Of a stretch of 64,000 bases of DNA, positions 52,701 through 60,678 are shown one piece after another. The position numbers and the translations under genes were made by a program. The stretch covers positions 744,001 to 808,000 of the forward strand of contig NZ_VCNM01000001.1 in the NCBI RefSeq assembly GCF_007671725.1. Direction: 5' to 3'. The notes under the pieces were generated by a model, which was given only the letters and a program-made list of their open reading frames with translations, was not told the DNA's origin and did no database searches. The first letter of the stretch is position 1, and each line of letters opens with the position of its first letter. The DNA comes from Halorubrum depositum. Lineage in GTDB: Archaea > Halobacteriota > Halobacteria > Halobacteriales > Haloferacaceae.

Positions 52701-54092
52701 ATGGAACGCGTAGACGTCGCTATCGTGGGAGGCGGTCCGGCCGGCGCGTCCGCGGCGCACGCGGCCGCGACCGGCGGCGCCGACGTCCTCGTCTTAGAGA
52801 AGGGGGTGCCGCGGGCCGACCGCGACCGGCTCGGCCCCGACTCGACGGACGCCGCGGGGATCTTGGACTACTGGGTCGACATCATGGGGATCCACCCCGA
52901 CGAGTTCGACGACGGCGTCGTCCAGCGGGAGCTGACCCGCGCGGAGTTCCGCGGGCCGAGCGAGGCGGCGACGCTCACCTCCACCGGTATCGACTCGTCG
53001 TACGACAAGTTCGGCTACACCTTCCACCGCGCCCGCTTCGACGACTGGCTCCGCGACCGCGCCGAGGACGCCGGAGCGGAGTACCGGGTCGGCGAGTCGG
53101 TGCGCGGCGTCGACACCGACCTCTCGGTGGATCCGAGCGACGACGACGACCCCCGCCACGTCGTCGAACTCGCCTCGGGCGAGTCGGTCGGCGCCGACTT
53201 CATCGTGCTCGCCGACGGTCCTCAGCGCACCGTCACCAACCGCGTGCTCGACGAGTACCTCCCGGCGGACGCGGCCGCCTCAGAGCGGCTCGCCTCCCGG
53301 ACGGCGAACCACATCGCCTACCAGGAGTACCGGCGCGTCCCCGAGGCGGTGTACGAGGAGGTGAACGACGCGCTCGTCTTCTGGTGGGGCGTGATGCCCG
53401 GCGAGACGGCGTACCCGTGGATCTTCCCGAACGCCGACCGCGTCTGTCGGATCGGGCTGACGATGCCGATCGGCCTCGACGTCGACGAGTTCGACCGGGA
53501 CGCCTACGCCCTGTTGGAGCCCGACGACGAGTCGATCCCGCAGGGCGGCGAGTACGTCCGGCGTCTCTTGGAGTGGCAGTACGGCGACGAGTACGACGTC
53601 GAGGAGGACTTCCCGCTCGTCGAGGACGCGGGCAAGCGGAACGGGACGGAGACGTACCCCATCTCCTCGACGCGTCCCATCGACTCGCCGACGGACGCGG
53701 GGGTCGCGGTCGTCGGCGGCGCGATGGGGACGACCTCCGCCTTCCACGAGGGCGGCGACCACGTCGCGGTCCGGACCGGCGCCATCGCCGGCGAGCTGGC
53801 CGCCGCGGGCGACATGGCCCCCTACAACCGGCGCTGGAAGGAGGCGATCGGCGACGAGATCGTCCGCAACGTGACGATGGCCGATATGGTCGCCGACTAC
53901 GAGCCGGACGACTGGAACCGGATCATCGGGGCCGCCGACGCCATGTTAGCGGCCGAGGCGGGCGACGGCCTGCTCGCGCAGCCGTACCGCTCGGGCTGGG
54001 AGTCGGTGAAGCTCCTGCTCGGCTACCGGTGGAACAAGCGGCGCGTCAGGAAGGACTACGTCGGCATCGACGAGAGCGAGTACGTCTACTGA
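52701..54092 (+). CDS. geranylgeranyl reductase family flavoprotein
   Basis: A 463-residue FAD-dependent oxidoreductase. The N-terminal Rossmann motif is VAIVGGGPAGASAAHAAATG with VLVLEKG; a second FAD contact is GVAVVGGAMGTTSAFHEGGD. The PYPWIFP-like segment (TAYPWIFPNADRVCRIGLTM) is typical of the family, which saturates the isoprenoid chains of archaeal ether lipids or related prenyl chains. Substrate specificity is not evident. A TATA-like TTTAATAG lies about 25-30 bases upstream of the ATG. Confidence 0.85.
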   Translation: MERVDVAIVGGGPAGASAAHAAATGGADVLVLEKGVPRADRDRLGPDSTDAAGILDYWVDIMGIHPDEFDDGVVQRELTRAEFRGPSEAATLTSTGIDSSYDKFGYTFHRARFDDWLRDRAEDAGAEYRVGESVRGVDTDLSVDPSDDDDPRHVVELASGESVGADFIVLADGPQRTVTNRVLDEYLPADAAASERLASRTANHIAYQEYRRVPEAVYEEVNDALVFWWGVMPGETAYPWIFPNADRVCRIGLTMPIGLDVDEFDRDAYALLEPDDESIPQGGEYVRRLLEWQYGDEYDVEEDFPLVEDAGKRNGTETYPISSTRPIDSPTDAGVAVVGGAMGTTSAFHEGGDHVAVRTGAIAGELAAAGDMAPYNRRWKEAIGDEIVRNVTMADMVADYEPDDWNRIIGAADAMLAAEAGDGLLAQPYRSGWESVKLLLGYRWNKRRVRKDYVGIDESEYVY

Positions 54093-54117
54093 GGACCGCG
54101 CGTCGAAGGAGGGCGCC

Positions 54118-55272
54118 TCAGCGAATGACGGGGGCCGACAGCTCCCGCGGTTCCGTCGAGATTCCGTCGACGTCGACCGGTTCGACCTCGTGAGTCGGCC
54201 ACTGACCCGTCTTCGTCAGCCGCTCGGTGAAGTCGGGCGCGACGAGGTGGGTGTCCTCGCTTTTCGCTCCCTGCACGGTCGGATTCCACGCGTAGCCCAT
54301 CGGCCGTCGGACCGGCTCGTCGCTCCCGGGCGCGGCGAACCACTCGCGGCCGGCGAACCCCGCGGCGCCGCCCTGGTGGTGTTCCCGCCACTCGTCGGCG
54401 AAGCCGACGGCGTCGTACGCCTCGCGGATCGCGTCGAAGACGTCGCCGGCGGTGTCGGGGGCGTCGTCTGCGGCGTCCGCGGCGTCCGCGCCGTCGCCGC
54501 CGTCCGTGAGGTCGCCCGCGGCCGCGGCCTCCGTCGCCGCGAGCGCGGTCGCCTCGACTCGGGCCGCGGCGCGGTGGCGCTCCTCCAGCCAGTCGGGGGC
54601 GTCGAAGGCGACCGTTCGGGTCAGGGAGGCGTAGAGCCCGGCCCGCTCGGCGGTGACGGAGACGAGCGCGTAGTCGCCGAGCGCCGCGTCGCTCGGGGTG
54701 TAGTGTCGGTACGCCTGCGCGCGCTCCGCGCCGCCGACGAGCACGACGGGGGTGTCGACGTCGCGGGAGGCGAGCGAGATGTCGATCCCGGCGGCGACCT
54801 CGTACTCCGGGTCCTCGGGCTCGAGGTTGCGGCAGACGGTCTCGACGGCCGCGGCGGCCTCGCGACCCAGCTCCCGGTATCGCTCGACGTCGTCGTCGGT
54901 GAGCGGCTGGTGCAGCCGGCTCCCCTCCACCCGCTCGAATCCCGGCACGTCGAAGTCAGCGGCGGCGGGGGCGGGCGAGCGCTCGGCGACGGCCGCGGCC
55001 AGCGAGTCGGCGTGCCACGGGAACGACTCGACGGCGACCGCGTCGGGGACCTCCTCGTCGGCGAGTCGCTCCGCCTCGATGTTGTCCGTGATCACGCGGA
55101 GCGCGCCGTCGTAGCCGGCGGCCGCGATTCCGACGTCGGCGTCGGCGTCGACGACGTTGTCGCCGCCGGTGAGCCACGCGAACCCGTTCGGCTTGGCGAA
55201 CCAGACCGCTTCGAGCCCGCGCTCGTCGAGGTACGCGTCGAGCCTGTCGGTGCGGGCGGCGAGGTCGACCAT
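54118..55272 (-). CDS. M24 (aminopeptidase P-like) fold protein, metal site apparently lost
   Basis: A 384-residue protein with the creatinase N-domain (DRLDAYLDERGLEAVWFAKP; AWLTGGDNVVDADADVG) and the pita-bread C-domain. The usual five metal ligands are mostly absent: the two aspartates are replaced in ALVSVTAERAGLYASLTRTV, the His site reads GGAAGFAGREW, and only SEDT keeps the last acidic ligand. It is probably a non-peptidase member, like creatinase. Three Ala/Asp-rich repeats occur near residue 258. Confidence 0.8.
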   Translation of the reverse strand: MVDLAARTDRLDAYLDERGLEAVWFAKPNGFAWLTGGDNVVDADADVGIAAAGYDGALRVITDNIEAERLADEEVPDAVAVESFPWHADSLAAAVAERSPAPAAADFDVPGFERVEGSRLHQPLTDDDVERYRELGREAAAAVETVCRNLEPEDPEYEVAAGIDISLASRDVDTPVVLVGGAERAQAYRHYTPSDAALGDYALVSVTAERAGLYASLTRTVAFDAPDWLEERHRAAARVEATALAATEAAAAGDLTDGGDGADAADAADDAPDTAGDVFDAIREAYDAVGFADEWREHHQGGAAGFAGREWFAAPGSDEPVRRPMGYAWNPTVQGAKSEDTHLVAPDFTERLTKTGQWPTHEVEPVDVDGISTEPRELSAPVIR

Positions 55273-55478
55273 ACCGACCGACTCTCGCCGATCCAGTAAA
55301 AGCGGTCGAAAGCCGGTCGCGGATGGCGTCGGTGCGGCCCGGAGATCGCGTCACCGCGGCTCCGACCGCCGCACGCGAGCGGCGCCGGATCGGGGGACCG
55401 CGCCACGCCGTCGCCGTTCGAAACGAAAGGTTCAATTACGTCCCCCGGATACGACGAAACGCGTCAGTAAGCCCCCTC

Positions 55479-55553
55479 GGGTTGGTAGTCTAGTCCGGTT
55501 ATGACACCTCCTTGACATGGAGGAGGCCGGCGGTTCAAATCCGCCCCAACCCA
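55479..55553 (+). tRNA. tRNA-Val (anticodon GAC)
   Basis: The 75-base sequence folds as a full cloverleaf. The acceptor stem is GGGTTGG (55479-55485) with CCAACCC (55546-55552) and discriminator A. The anticodon stem-loop reads CCTCC-TTGACAT-GGAGG, giving anticodon GAC (Val). The T-arm is GGCGG-TTCAAAT-CCGCC. No CCA is encoded. It lies between the divergent M24-like gene and the LysE gene. Confidence 0.95.
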
Positions 55554-55648
55554 TTTTCGTCGACATCGCAACCGCGAGCGTAGCGGAGGGTCCGTCGCCC
55601 ACGGCCAGGCCGGTCGATTTTTCTCCGCGGGACCCGCTCTCCGAGGTA

Positions 55649-56275
55649 ATGACCATCGTCGCCGTCGACCCTCCCACGTACGCCCTGTTCGTGCTGGCGG
55701 CGGCGACGCTCGTCGTGACACCGGGGCCTGACACGCTGTACGTGCTCTCCCGCGGGATAGAGGACCGGACGGCCGGCCTGCACGCCGCGCTCGGCGTCAC
55801 GACGGGGATCCTGTTCCACACCGCGCTCGTCGCGGTCGGCGTCGCGGCGCTCTATCGGACCGTTCCAGGCGCCGAGCGAGCCGTTCAGGTCCTCGGCGGG
55901 CTCTTCCTCCTCTACCTCGGCGTCGACACGCTGCGGTCGGCCGAGAGCGACCGGTCGTCGCCGACGGGCGGCGGCGTGCGGGAGGGGTTCCTCATCAACG
56001 CGCTCAACCCGCAGGTCGCGCTGTTCTTCCTCGCGTTCCTCCCCGGGTTCGCGGCGGGCGGCGCCGGCGGCGCCGGCGGGGGCGCCGACGGCGGCACGTC
56101 GATCGCGGTCCTCGGCGCCACCTACGCCGTTCTCACCGCACTCTACCTCGGTGTCGTGGCCGTCGCCGCCGACGGGGCCGCGGACGTGCTCCGGTCCGAG
56201 CGGACCGGCCGCTGGCTGGACCGGATCGCGGGCGGGATCCTGCTCCTGATCGGCGCGTGGGCGCTGACCGGGTAA
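55649..56275 (+). CDS. LysE-family amino-acid exporter
   Basis: A 208-residue protein from the ATG at 55649 with six predicted helices. The LysE/RhtB signature VVTPGPDTLYVLSRGIEDR follows the first helix and GFLINALNPQVALFFLAFLP the third. A Gly/Ala-rich loop (GGAGGAGGGADGG) extends after it. Members export amino acids such as lysine, homoserine or threonine; the substrate here is unknown. It is followed by a perfect 8-base-pair hairpin. Confidence 0.88.
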   Translation: MTIVAVDPPTYALFVLAAATLVVTPGPDTLYVLSRGIEDRTAGLHAALGVTTGILFHTALVAVGVAALYRTVPGAERAVQVLGGLFLLYLGVDTLRSAESDRSSPTGGGVREGFLINALNPQVALFFLAFLPGFAAGGAGGAGGGADGGTSIAVLGATYAVLTALYLGVVAVAADGAADVLRSERTGRWLDRIAGGILLLIGAWALTG

Positions 56276-56300
56276 CCGCCGACGCCGATCGGACGGGTCA

Positions 56301-56321
56301 AGCGCGGTTACAGACCGCGCT
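56301..56321 (+). terminator. hairpin after the LysE gene
   Basis: AGCGCGGT (56301-56308) and ACCGCGCT (56314-56321) form a perfect 8-base-pair stem with a five-base loop, 25 bases after the LysE stop. There is no strong U-run directly after it, so it may be a processing or boundary element instead. Confidence 0.5.
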
Positions 56322-56444
56322 CGAAGACGAAGTTCAGTTAAATAAGGAATCAGTACCCGATCTCTCGACGGCCTTCGGATCGCGGGTTTTCGATCGGATC
56401 GGCTCGATTCGGCAACTTATCCGTCTCCGCGGTGTGGGGCAGGT

Positions 56445-57212
56445 ATGAGCTCCGGGGACGGCAAGCGTATCAGATCGGTCGAGCGGTCCGTCCGCATACT
56501 CGAACGCATCGTGAACGAGGACGAAGGAGGAGTGAACGAACTCGCTCGGGCGCTCGACTACTCGCCGAGCACGGTTCACGCGCACCTCGCCACCCTTCAC
56601 GACCTCGGCTACCTCGTCACGGTCGACGGGGAGTACGCCGTTTCGAACCGCTTCCTCCAGTTCGCGAGACACGCCCAGAGCCGGATCGAAGGGTTAGACG
56701 TGATCAGGGCCAACGTCAGGCGGCTAGCCGATGAAACCGGCGAGAGCGCGCAGTTCATGATCGAAGAGCACGGGCGCGGGATATACGTCGAGCGGGCGGA
56801 GGGCGAACGCGGCGCGCCGAACGACACGTCGCTCGGGAAGCCCCGGTACCTCCACATGTGCGCGTCCGGCAAGGCGATCCTCGCGCACCTGCCGCGGGAA
56901 CGAGTGACCGAGATCGTCGACCGCTGGGGGCTTCCGGTACAGACGGCGCGGACGATCACGGACGAGGAAACCCTCTTCGCGGAACTGGACGCGATCAGGG
57001 ACGAGGGCGTCGCGACGAACGATGGCGAGACCGTCGACGGGTTGACCGCGGTCGGCGCACCGATCCGCTCGGCCGACGGGCGAGTGATCGGTTCCATCAG
57101 CGTCTCCGGACCGGCACACCGGATCTCGTCGAACGGCGAGATCCGGGAGCGGTATCGCGACGAACTGATCGGCGCGGTCGAGGACGTCGCGCTCAACCTC
57201 AAATACCTCTGA
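56445..57212 (+). CDS. IclR-family transcriptional regulator
   Basis: A 255-residue protein of normal IclR length. The N-terminal winged helix is IRSVERSVRILERIV...VNELARALDYSPSTVHAHLA, and the C-terminal effector domain includes SLGKPRYLHMCASGKAILAH and GLTAVGAPIRSADGRVIGSI with SVSGPAHRIS. IclR regulators sense small organic acids and often control adjacent genes. Here the plausible neighbour is the HAD dehalogenase-like gene 277 bases downstream, whose upstream region is unusually A/T-rich. Confidence 0.93.
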   Translation: MSSGDGKRIRSVERSVRILERIVNEDEGGVNELARALDYSPSTVHAHLATLHDLGYLVTVDGEYAVSNRFLQFARHAQSRIEGLDVIRANVRRLADETGESAQFMIEEHGRGIYVERAEGERGAPNDTSLGKPRYLHMCASGKAILAHLPRERVTEIVDRWGLPVQTARTITDEETLFAELDAIRDEGVATNDGETVDGLTAVGAPIRSADGRVIGSISVSGPAHRISSNGEIRERYRDELIGAVEDVALNLKYL

Positions 57213-57418
57213 TCCGCGGCCTCTGTTCGACGGCGGCGGACGCGACGTGACTGACGCGCACCGAGGCGCACCGACGCGTTCACCGATGGGGAACGCCCCC
57301 CGCGAGCGCGCTTCCCGGCACCGACGCCGCGCGAGCGGTGGCTCCGAGGGCAAATCGACGACCGCGCGCATTCGGCGTCGGCGAACGAAACGACGGCAAA
57401 CCGATTACCGTCCGGCAT

Positions 57419-57462
57419 TGTAGAATATTACAGAATAATTCCGCATACAGTAATTTAATTAC
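57419..57462 (+). promoter_or_regulatory. A/T-rich promoter with palindromes upstream of the HAD gene
   Basis: A perfect palindrome GTAATT-T-AATTAC (57450-57462) carries a TATA-like core about 28-40 bases before the ATG at 57490. Upstream, TGTA-N6-TACA (57419-57432) forms a second, imperfect palindrome that could bind a dimeric regulator. The block stands out in GC-rich DNA. Confidence 0.5.
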
Positions 57463-57489
57463 CCTACGCATCGGCGTATTAGTTGATAA

Positions 57490-58221
57490 ATGTCCAAAAT
57501 TGCAACGGAGACGCTCCGCGAGGAGACCGAAGTGCTCGCGTTCGACCTCTGGGACACGCTGCTCGACCGCGAGTCGACGCTGGTCCCCGCGCTGAGCGCG
57601 CTGCTCGACGACCACGGGAGCGACTACGACCCCGAGATCCTGCTCCGGCGGTACCTGGCGATGCACTTCCGGGACTCGATGATCGACTCGCTGATTCCGG
57701 GGCCTCACACGCCGTTCAAGGAGATCAGCCGTCGCGCGCTCGCGTACCGGCTCGAACAGATCGGCCTCGACGTCCCCGACGAGGCGGTCCGCGACGTCAT
57801 CCGCCAGTGGAAGACCCTCCAGCCGTACCCGGACGTCGACGCGGCGCTGGACCGACTGAGCGAGGACTACAAGCTGGTCGGCCTCTCGAACGGCGACCCC
57901 GACATGCTCGACGCGGTCCGTCCCAACTTCGAGACCGAACTGGACGGCGTCGTGTCGGTCGCCGAGGCGGGTGCGTACAAGCCCCACCGGGCGTCGTACG
58001 ACCTGACCTGCGAGGCGCTCGACGTCGCCCCCCACGAGGTCGTCTTCGTGACCGCGCACACGTTCGACCTCGTCGGCGCGAAGGCGGTGGGCATGCGCGG
58101 CGCGTTCCTCAACAGGCACGAGAACCCGTACGGGGGGTGGATCCACGAGCCGGACCTCACCGTTCCCGACACCGAGGCGCTGGCCGACGCGCTCGCTCCC
58201 CGCGGAAGCGCGGGAGAGTAG
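57490..58221 (+). CDS. haloacid dehalogenase type II-like HAD protein
   Basis: A 243-residue HAD protein. Motif I is AFDLWDTLLDRESTLVPALS, with the FDLWDTL pattern of L-2-haloacid dehalogenases. Motif II GLSNGDPDMLDAVRP, motif III GAYKPHRASYDL and motif IV VTAHTFDLVGAKAVGM follow the same subgroup. True haloacid dehalogenases hydrolyse 2-haloalkanoic acids; many relatives are phosphatases, so the activity is uncertain. The IclR gene upstream may regulate it. Confidence 0.85.
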   Translation: MSKIATETLREETEVLAFDLWDTLLDRESTLVPALSALLDDHGSDYDPEILLRRYLAMHFRDSMIDSLIPGPHTPFKEISRRALAYRLEQIGLDVPDEAVRDVIRQWKTLQPYPDVDAALDRLSEDYKLVGLSNGDPDMLDAVRPNFETELDGVVSVAEAGAYKPHRASYDLTCEALDVAPHEVVFVTAHTFDLVGAKAVGMRGAFLNRHENPYGGWIHEPDLTVPDTEALADALAPRGSAGE

Positions 58222-58297
58222 CGCCGCGGGCGAGTAGCGCTCCCGCGCCGACGACCGCTTCCAAAACCCGTAATTCCCCGCGGCGAGAGGGTGTCGT

Positions 58298-59377
58298 ATG
58301 GACGCACGCATCCGCGAGCACGCCGAGATCATCGCCGACCACTCGACCGGCATCGAGTCCGGGGACGACGTCGTCATCCAGCTCCCCGCCGAGGCCGAGG
58401 ACCTCGCGGTGGCTCTCCACGAGATCTGCGGGGACCGCGGCGCCAACCCCGTCTACCTCAACTACTCGAAGCGCGCCCAGCGAGCGTTCAAGCGCAACTC
58501 GGGCGAGTTCACGGAACCGGACCACCGGCTCGCGCTGTATCGGGAGGCCGACGTCTTCGTCATCGCGCGCGGCGGCTCGAACGCCACCGAGGACGCCGAC
58601 GTCGACCCCGAGGCGAACGCCGCCTACAACCGCGCGATGGAGGACGTCAAGCGCACGCGCCTCTCGAAGACGTGGTGTCTCACGCAGTACCCGACCGCGA
58701 GCCACGCCCAGCTCGCCGGGATGAGCACCGAGGCGTACGAGGACTTCGTCTGGGACGCCGTCTCCCTCGACTGGGACGAACAGCGCGCGTTCCAGGAGGA
58801 GATGGTCGCGATCCTCGACGACGCCGAGGAGGTCCGGATCCGCTCGGGCGAGGAGACTGACCTCACGCTGGACGTCTCCGGCAGCGAGACGCTCAACGAC
58901 TACGGCGAGGCGAACCTCCCCGGCGGCGAGGTGTTCACGGCGCCCGTCCGCGACGGCGTCGACGGCGAGGTCCACTTCGACCTCCCGCTGTACCGCTACG
59001 GCCGCGAGATCGACGGGGTCCGCCTCCGGTTCGAGGACGGGGAGGTCGTCTCGCACTCGGCCGAGCGCAACGAGGACCTGTTGACGGGGATCCTCGACAC
59101 CGACGAGGGCTCCCGACGACTCGGCGAGCTGGGCATCGGGATGAACCGCCAGATCGACCGGTTCACCTACAACATGCTGTTCGACGAGAAGATGGGCGAC
59201 ACGGTCCACATGGCGGTCGGATCCGCGTACCCGGAGACCGTCGGCGAGGAGAACGAGGTCAACGAGTCGGCCGAGCACGTCGACATGATCGTCGACATGA
59301 GCGAGGACTCCGTCATCGAGGTCGATGGCGAGGTCGTCCAGCGCGACGGGACGTTCGTGTTCGAGGACGGGTTCTGA
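58298..59377 (+). CDS. M29-family aminopeptidase
   Basis: A 359-residue metallo-aminopeptidase of the thermophilic aminopeptidase (AmpS/T) family. Visible active-site features include the Glu-rich GEANLPGGEVFTAPVRDGVD, the conserved ELGIGMNRQIDRFT, DEKMGDTVHMAVGSAYPE and the C-terminal SAEHVDMIVDMSEDS, with the metal ligands in these last segments. It releases N-terminal residues in the cytoplasm. The last 31 bases of the gene are copied 143 bases downstream. Confidence 0.93.
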   Translation: MDARIREHAEIIADHSTGIESGDDVVIQLPAEAEDLAVALHEICGDRGANPVYLNYSKRAQRAFKRNSGEFTEPDHRLALYREADVFVIARGGSNATEDADVDPEANAAYNRAMEDVKRTRLSKTWCLTQYPTASHAQLAGMSTEAYEDFVWDAVSLDWDEQRAFQEEMVAILDDAEEVRIRSGEETDLTLDVSGSETLNDYGEANLPGGEVFTAPVRDGVDGEVHFDLPLYRYGREIDGVRLRFEDGEVVSHSAERNEDLLTGILDTDEGSRRLGELGIGMNRQIDRFTYNMLFDEKMGDTVHMAVGSAYPETVGEENEVNESAEHVDMIVDMSEDSVIEVDGEVVQRDGTFVFEDGF

Positions 59378-59521
59378 GGGCGCTCAGAGATCGGCCGCAA
59401 GACGAGTCGACGACCGTCCTCGGAGAAGCGGTTTTTTTGGTGCAGATTTTTGCCGGCCGAGCGGAGCGAGGCCGGGAAAAAGGTGCGACTGGGACGTTCG
59501 TGTTCGAGGACGGGTTCTGAG
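59348..59521 (+). repeat. 31-bp duplication of the M29 gene end
   Basis: Bases 59348-59378, coding the C-terminal GTFVFEDGF and stop, recur identically at 59491-59521, 143 bases downstream. The 112 bases between hold a T-run and an inverted repeat. The second copy is outside any gene I can support. Confidence 0.85.
59447..59481. terminator. bidirectional inverted-repeat terminator-like element
   Basis: TTTTT-G-CCGGCC (59447-59458) and GGCCGG-G-AAAAA (59470-59481) flank an 11-base loop, so a hairpin with a U-run forms on either strand. It follows a seven-T run at 59432-59438 and sits after the M29 gene. Confidence 0.6.
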
Positions 59522-59570
59522 AGGACCGACGGTCAACCGGGACTTGCAGGGAGCCCCGCTTCGGCGTGCG

Positions 59571-59580
59571 GGTTTATACC
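59571..59580 (+). promoter_or_regulatory. TATA-like promoter of the amphi-Trp gene
   Basis: GGTTTATACC (a perfect palindrome) lies 23-32 bases upstream of the ATG at 59603, the spacing of a leaderless haloarchaeal promoter. Confidence 0.55.
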
Positions 59581-59602
59581 TCGGTGTGACGTACGTTCGG
59601 CC

Positions 59603-59887
59603 ATGCCTGAAGAAGTCCTCTTCGAGTCGGAGAGCCGCCGGAGCCGCGAGGAGATCGCCGCGTACCTCCGGACCGTGGTCGAGTCGCTGGAGTCCGGCAG
59701 CGGGATCACGTTCACGCGCGGCGAGGAGTCGGTGACGATGGACCCACCGGCCCGGCCGACGTTCGAGGTGAAGGTGGAGCGCGAGGGGCCGGCCGACGGC
59801 CCCGGCGAGCTGAGCGTCGAGTTCGAGCTGGAGTGGGACGAGGACGGCGAGACCGGCGGCTCCGGCGGGGAGTTGGAGATCGAGTAG
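59603..59887 (+). CDS. amphi-Trp domain protein
   Basis: A 94-residue protein from the ATG at 59603. It has the amphi-Trp pattern: MPEEVLFESESRRSREEIAA, AYLRTVVESLESGSGITFTR, GEESVTMDPPARPTFEVKVE and the C-terminal VEFELEWDEDGE. The family is common in haloarchaea and some bacteria; no function is established. The TATA box upstream supports this start. Confidence 0.85.
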   Translation: MPEEVLFESESRRSREEIAAYLRTVVESLESGSGITFTRGEESVTMDPPARPTFEVKVEREGPADGPGELSVEFELEWDEDGETGGSGGELEIE

Positions 59888-59926
59888 CGGGTTGGCGATC
59901 GAGTAAACGGCCGAGGCGGCCCCGGT

Positions 59927-60484
59927 CTACGGGACGTTGCCCGGGACCTCGACGAACGCGTCGCGCGCGGAGAGGTGATCGAGCGTGTCGTCGACGCGGT
60001 CGCGGACCGACTCCATCCGCTCGACGAGCTCCTCGTACTCGTCGGTGCCCGTCGTGCCGGCGGCCTCCAGCGCGGCCTTCTTCGAGGCCAGCGCGAAGAA
60101 CTCCTGGCTGTGCTCGTCGTACTCCGCGCGGTGGAGCAGCACCTCCACGAGCGTCAGCAGGTCCTCCTTCGTCACCGGCTTCGTCTTGTAGTCGTCGAAC
60201 GGCATGTCGACGATGTCGACGTCGGGCTCGACCGCGGTCAGCATCGCGACCCGGGCGTCGTAGCCCGCCTCGCGCATGGCCGAGAGCACCTCGTGGCCGG
60301 ACATGTCGGGCATCCGCCGGTCGAGGAGGACGACGTCGACCGAGTCGTCCATCTCCGCCATCGCCGCCTCGCCGCCGGTCGCGATCCGGACGTCGTACGC
60401 CGAGTCGAGGTACACCCGGTACAGCTCGGCGAGGTCGGGCTCGTCGTCGACCGCGAGGACCGTCGCCGTCGTCTCGTCGCTCAT
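59927..60484 (-). CDS. HalX-domain response regulator
   Basis: A 185-residue protein: a receiver domain with the acidic pocket AVDDEPDLAELY, phospho-acceptor Asp55 in VVLLDRRMPDMSGHEVL and the switch residues in TAVEPDVDIVDMPFDDYKTK, followed by a C-terminal HalX domain (LHRAEYDEHSQEFFALASKKAALE...ELVERMESVRDRVDDTLDHL) of predicted helices. HalX regulators lack a DNA-binding domain; the output partner is unknown. No histidine kinase is adjacent. Confidence 0.9.
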   Translation of the reverse strand: MSDETTATVLAVDDEPDLAELYRVYLDSAYDVRIATGGEAAMAEMDDSVDVVLLDRRMPDMSGHEVLSAMREAGYDARVAMLTAVEPDVDIVDMPFDDYKTKPVTKEDLLTLVEVLLHRAEYDEHSQEFFALASKKAALEAAGTTGTDEYEELVERMESVRDRVDDTLDHLSARDAFVEVPGNVP

Positions 60485-60678
60485 GCAGTGAGCTACGCGC
60501 GCAGCATGTTAAAGCGTTGACCCGTGGTTATCGCCGCTGATACTTCAGCGAGCGAGCGTCCCCATTCGGGCGTCGTCGACCCGCCCCGAGCGTGAGGGGG
60601 TTTGATCCCCGCGGTCGGACGGGGAACCACCGTGACCCAAAGGCACATTTACGCGCGCTCCGTATCGGCATCCAACGA

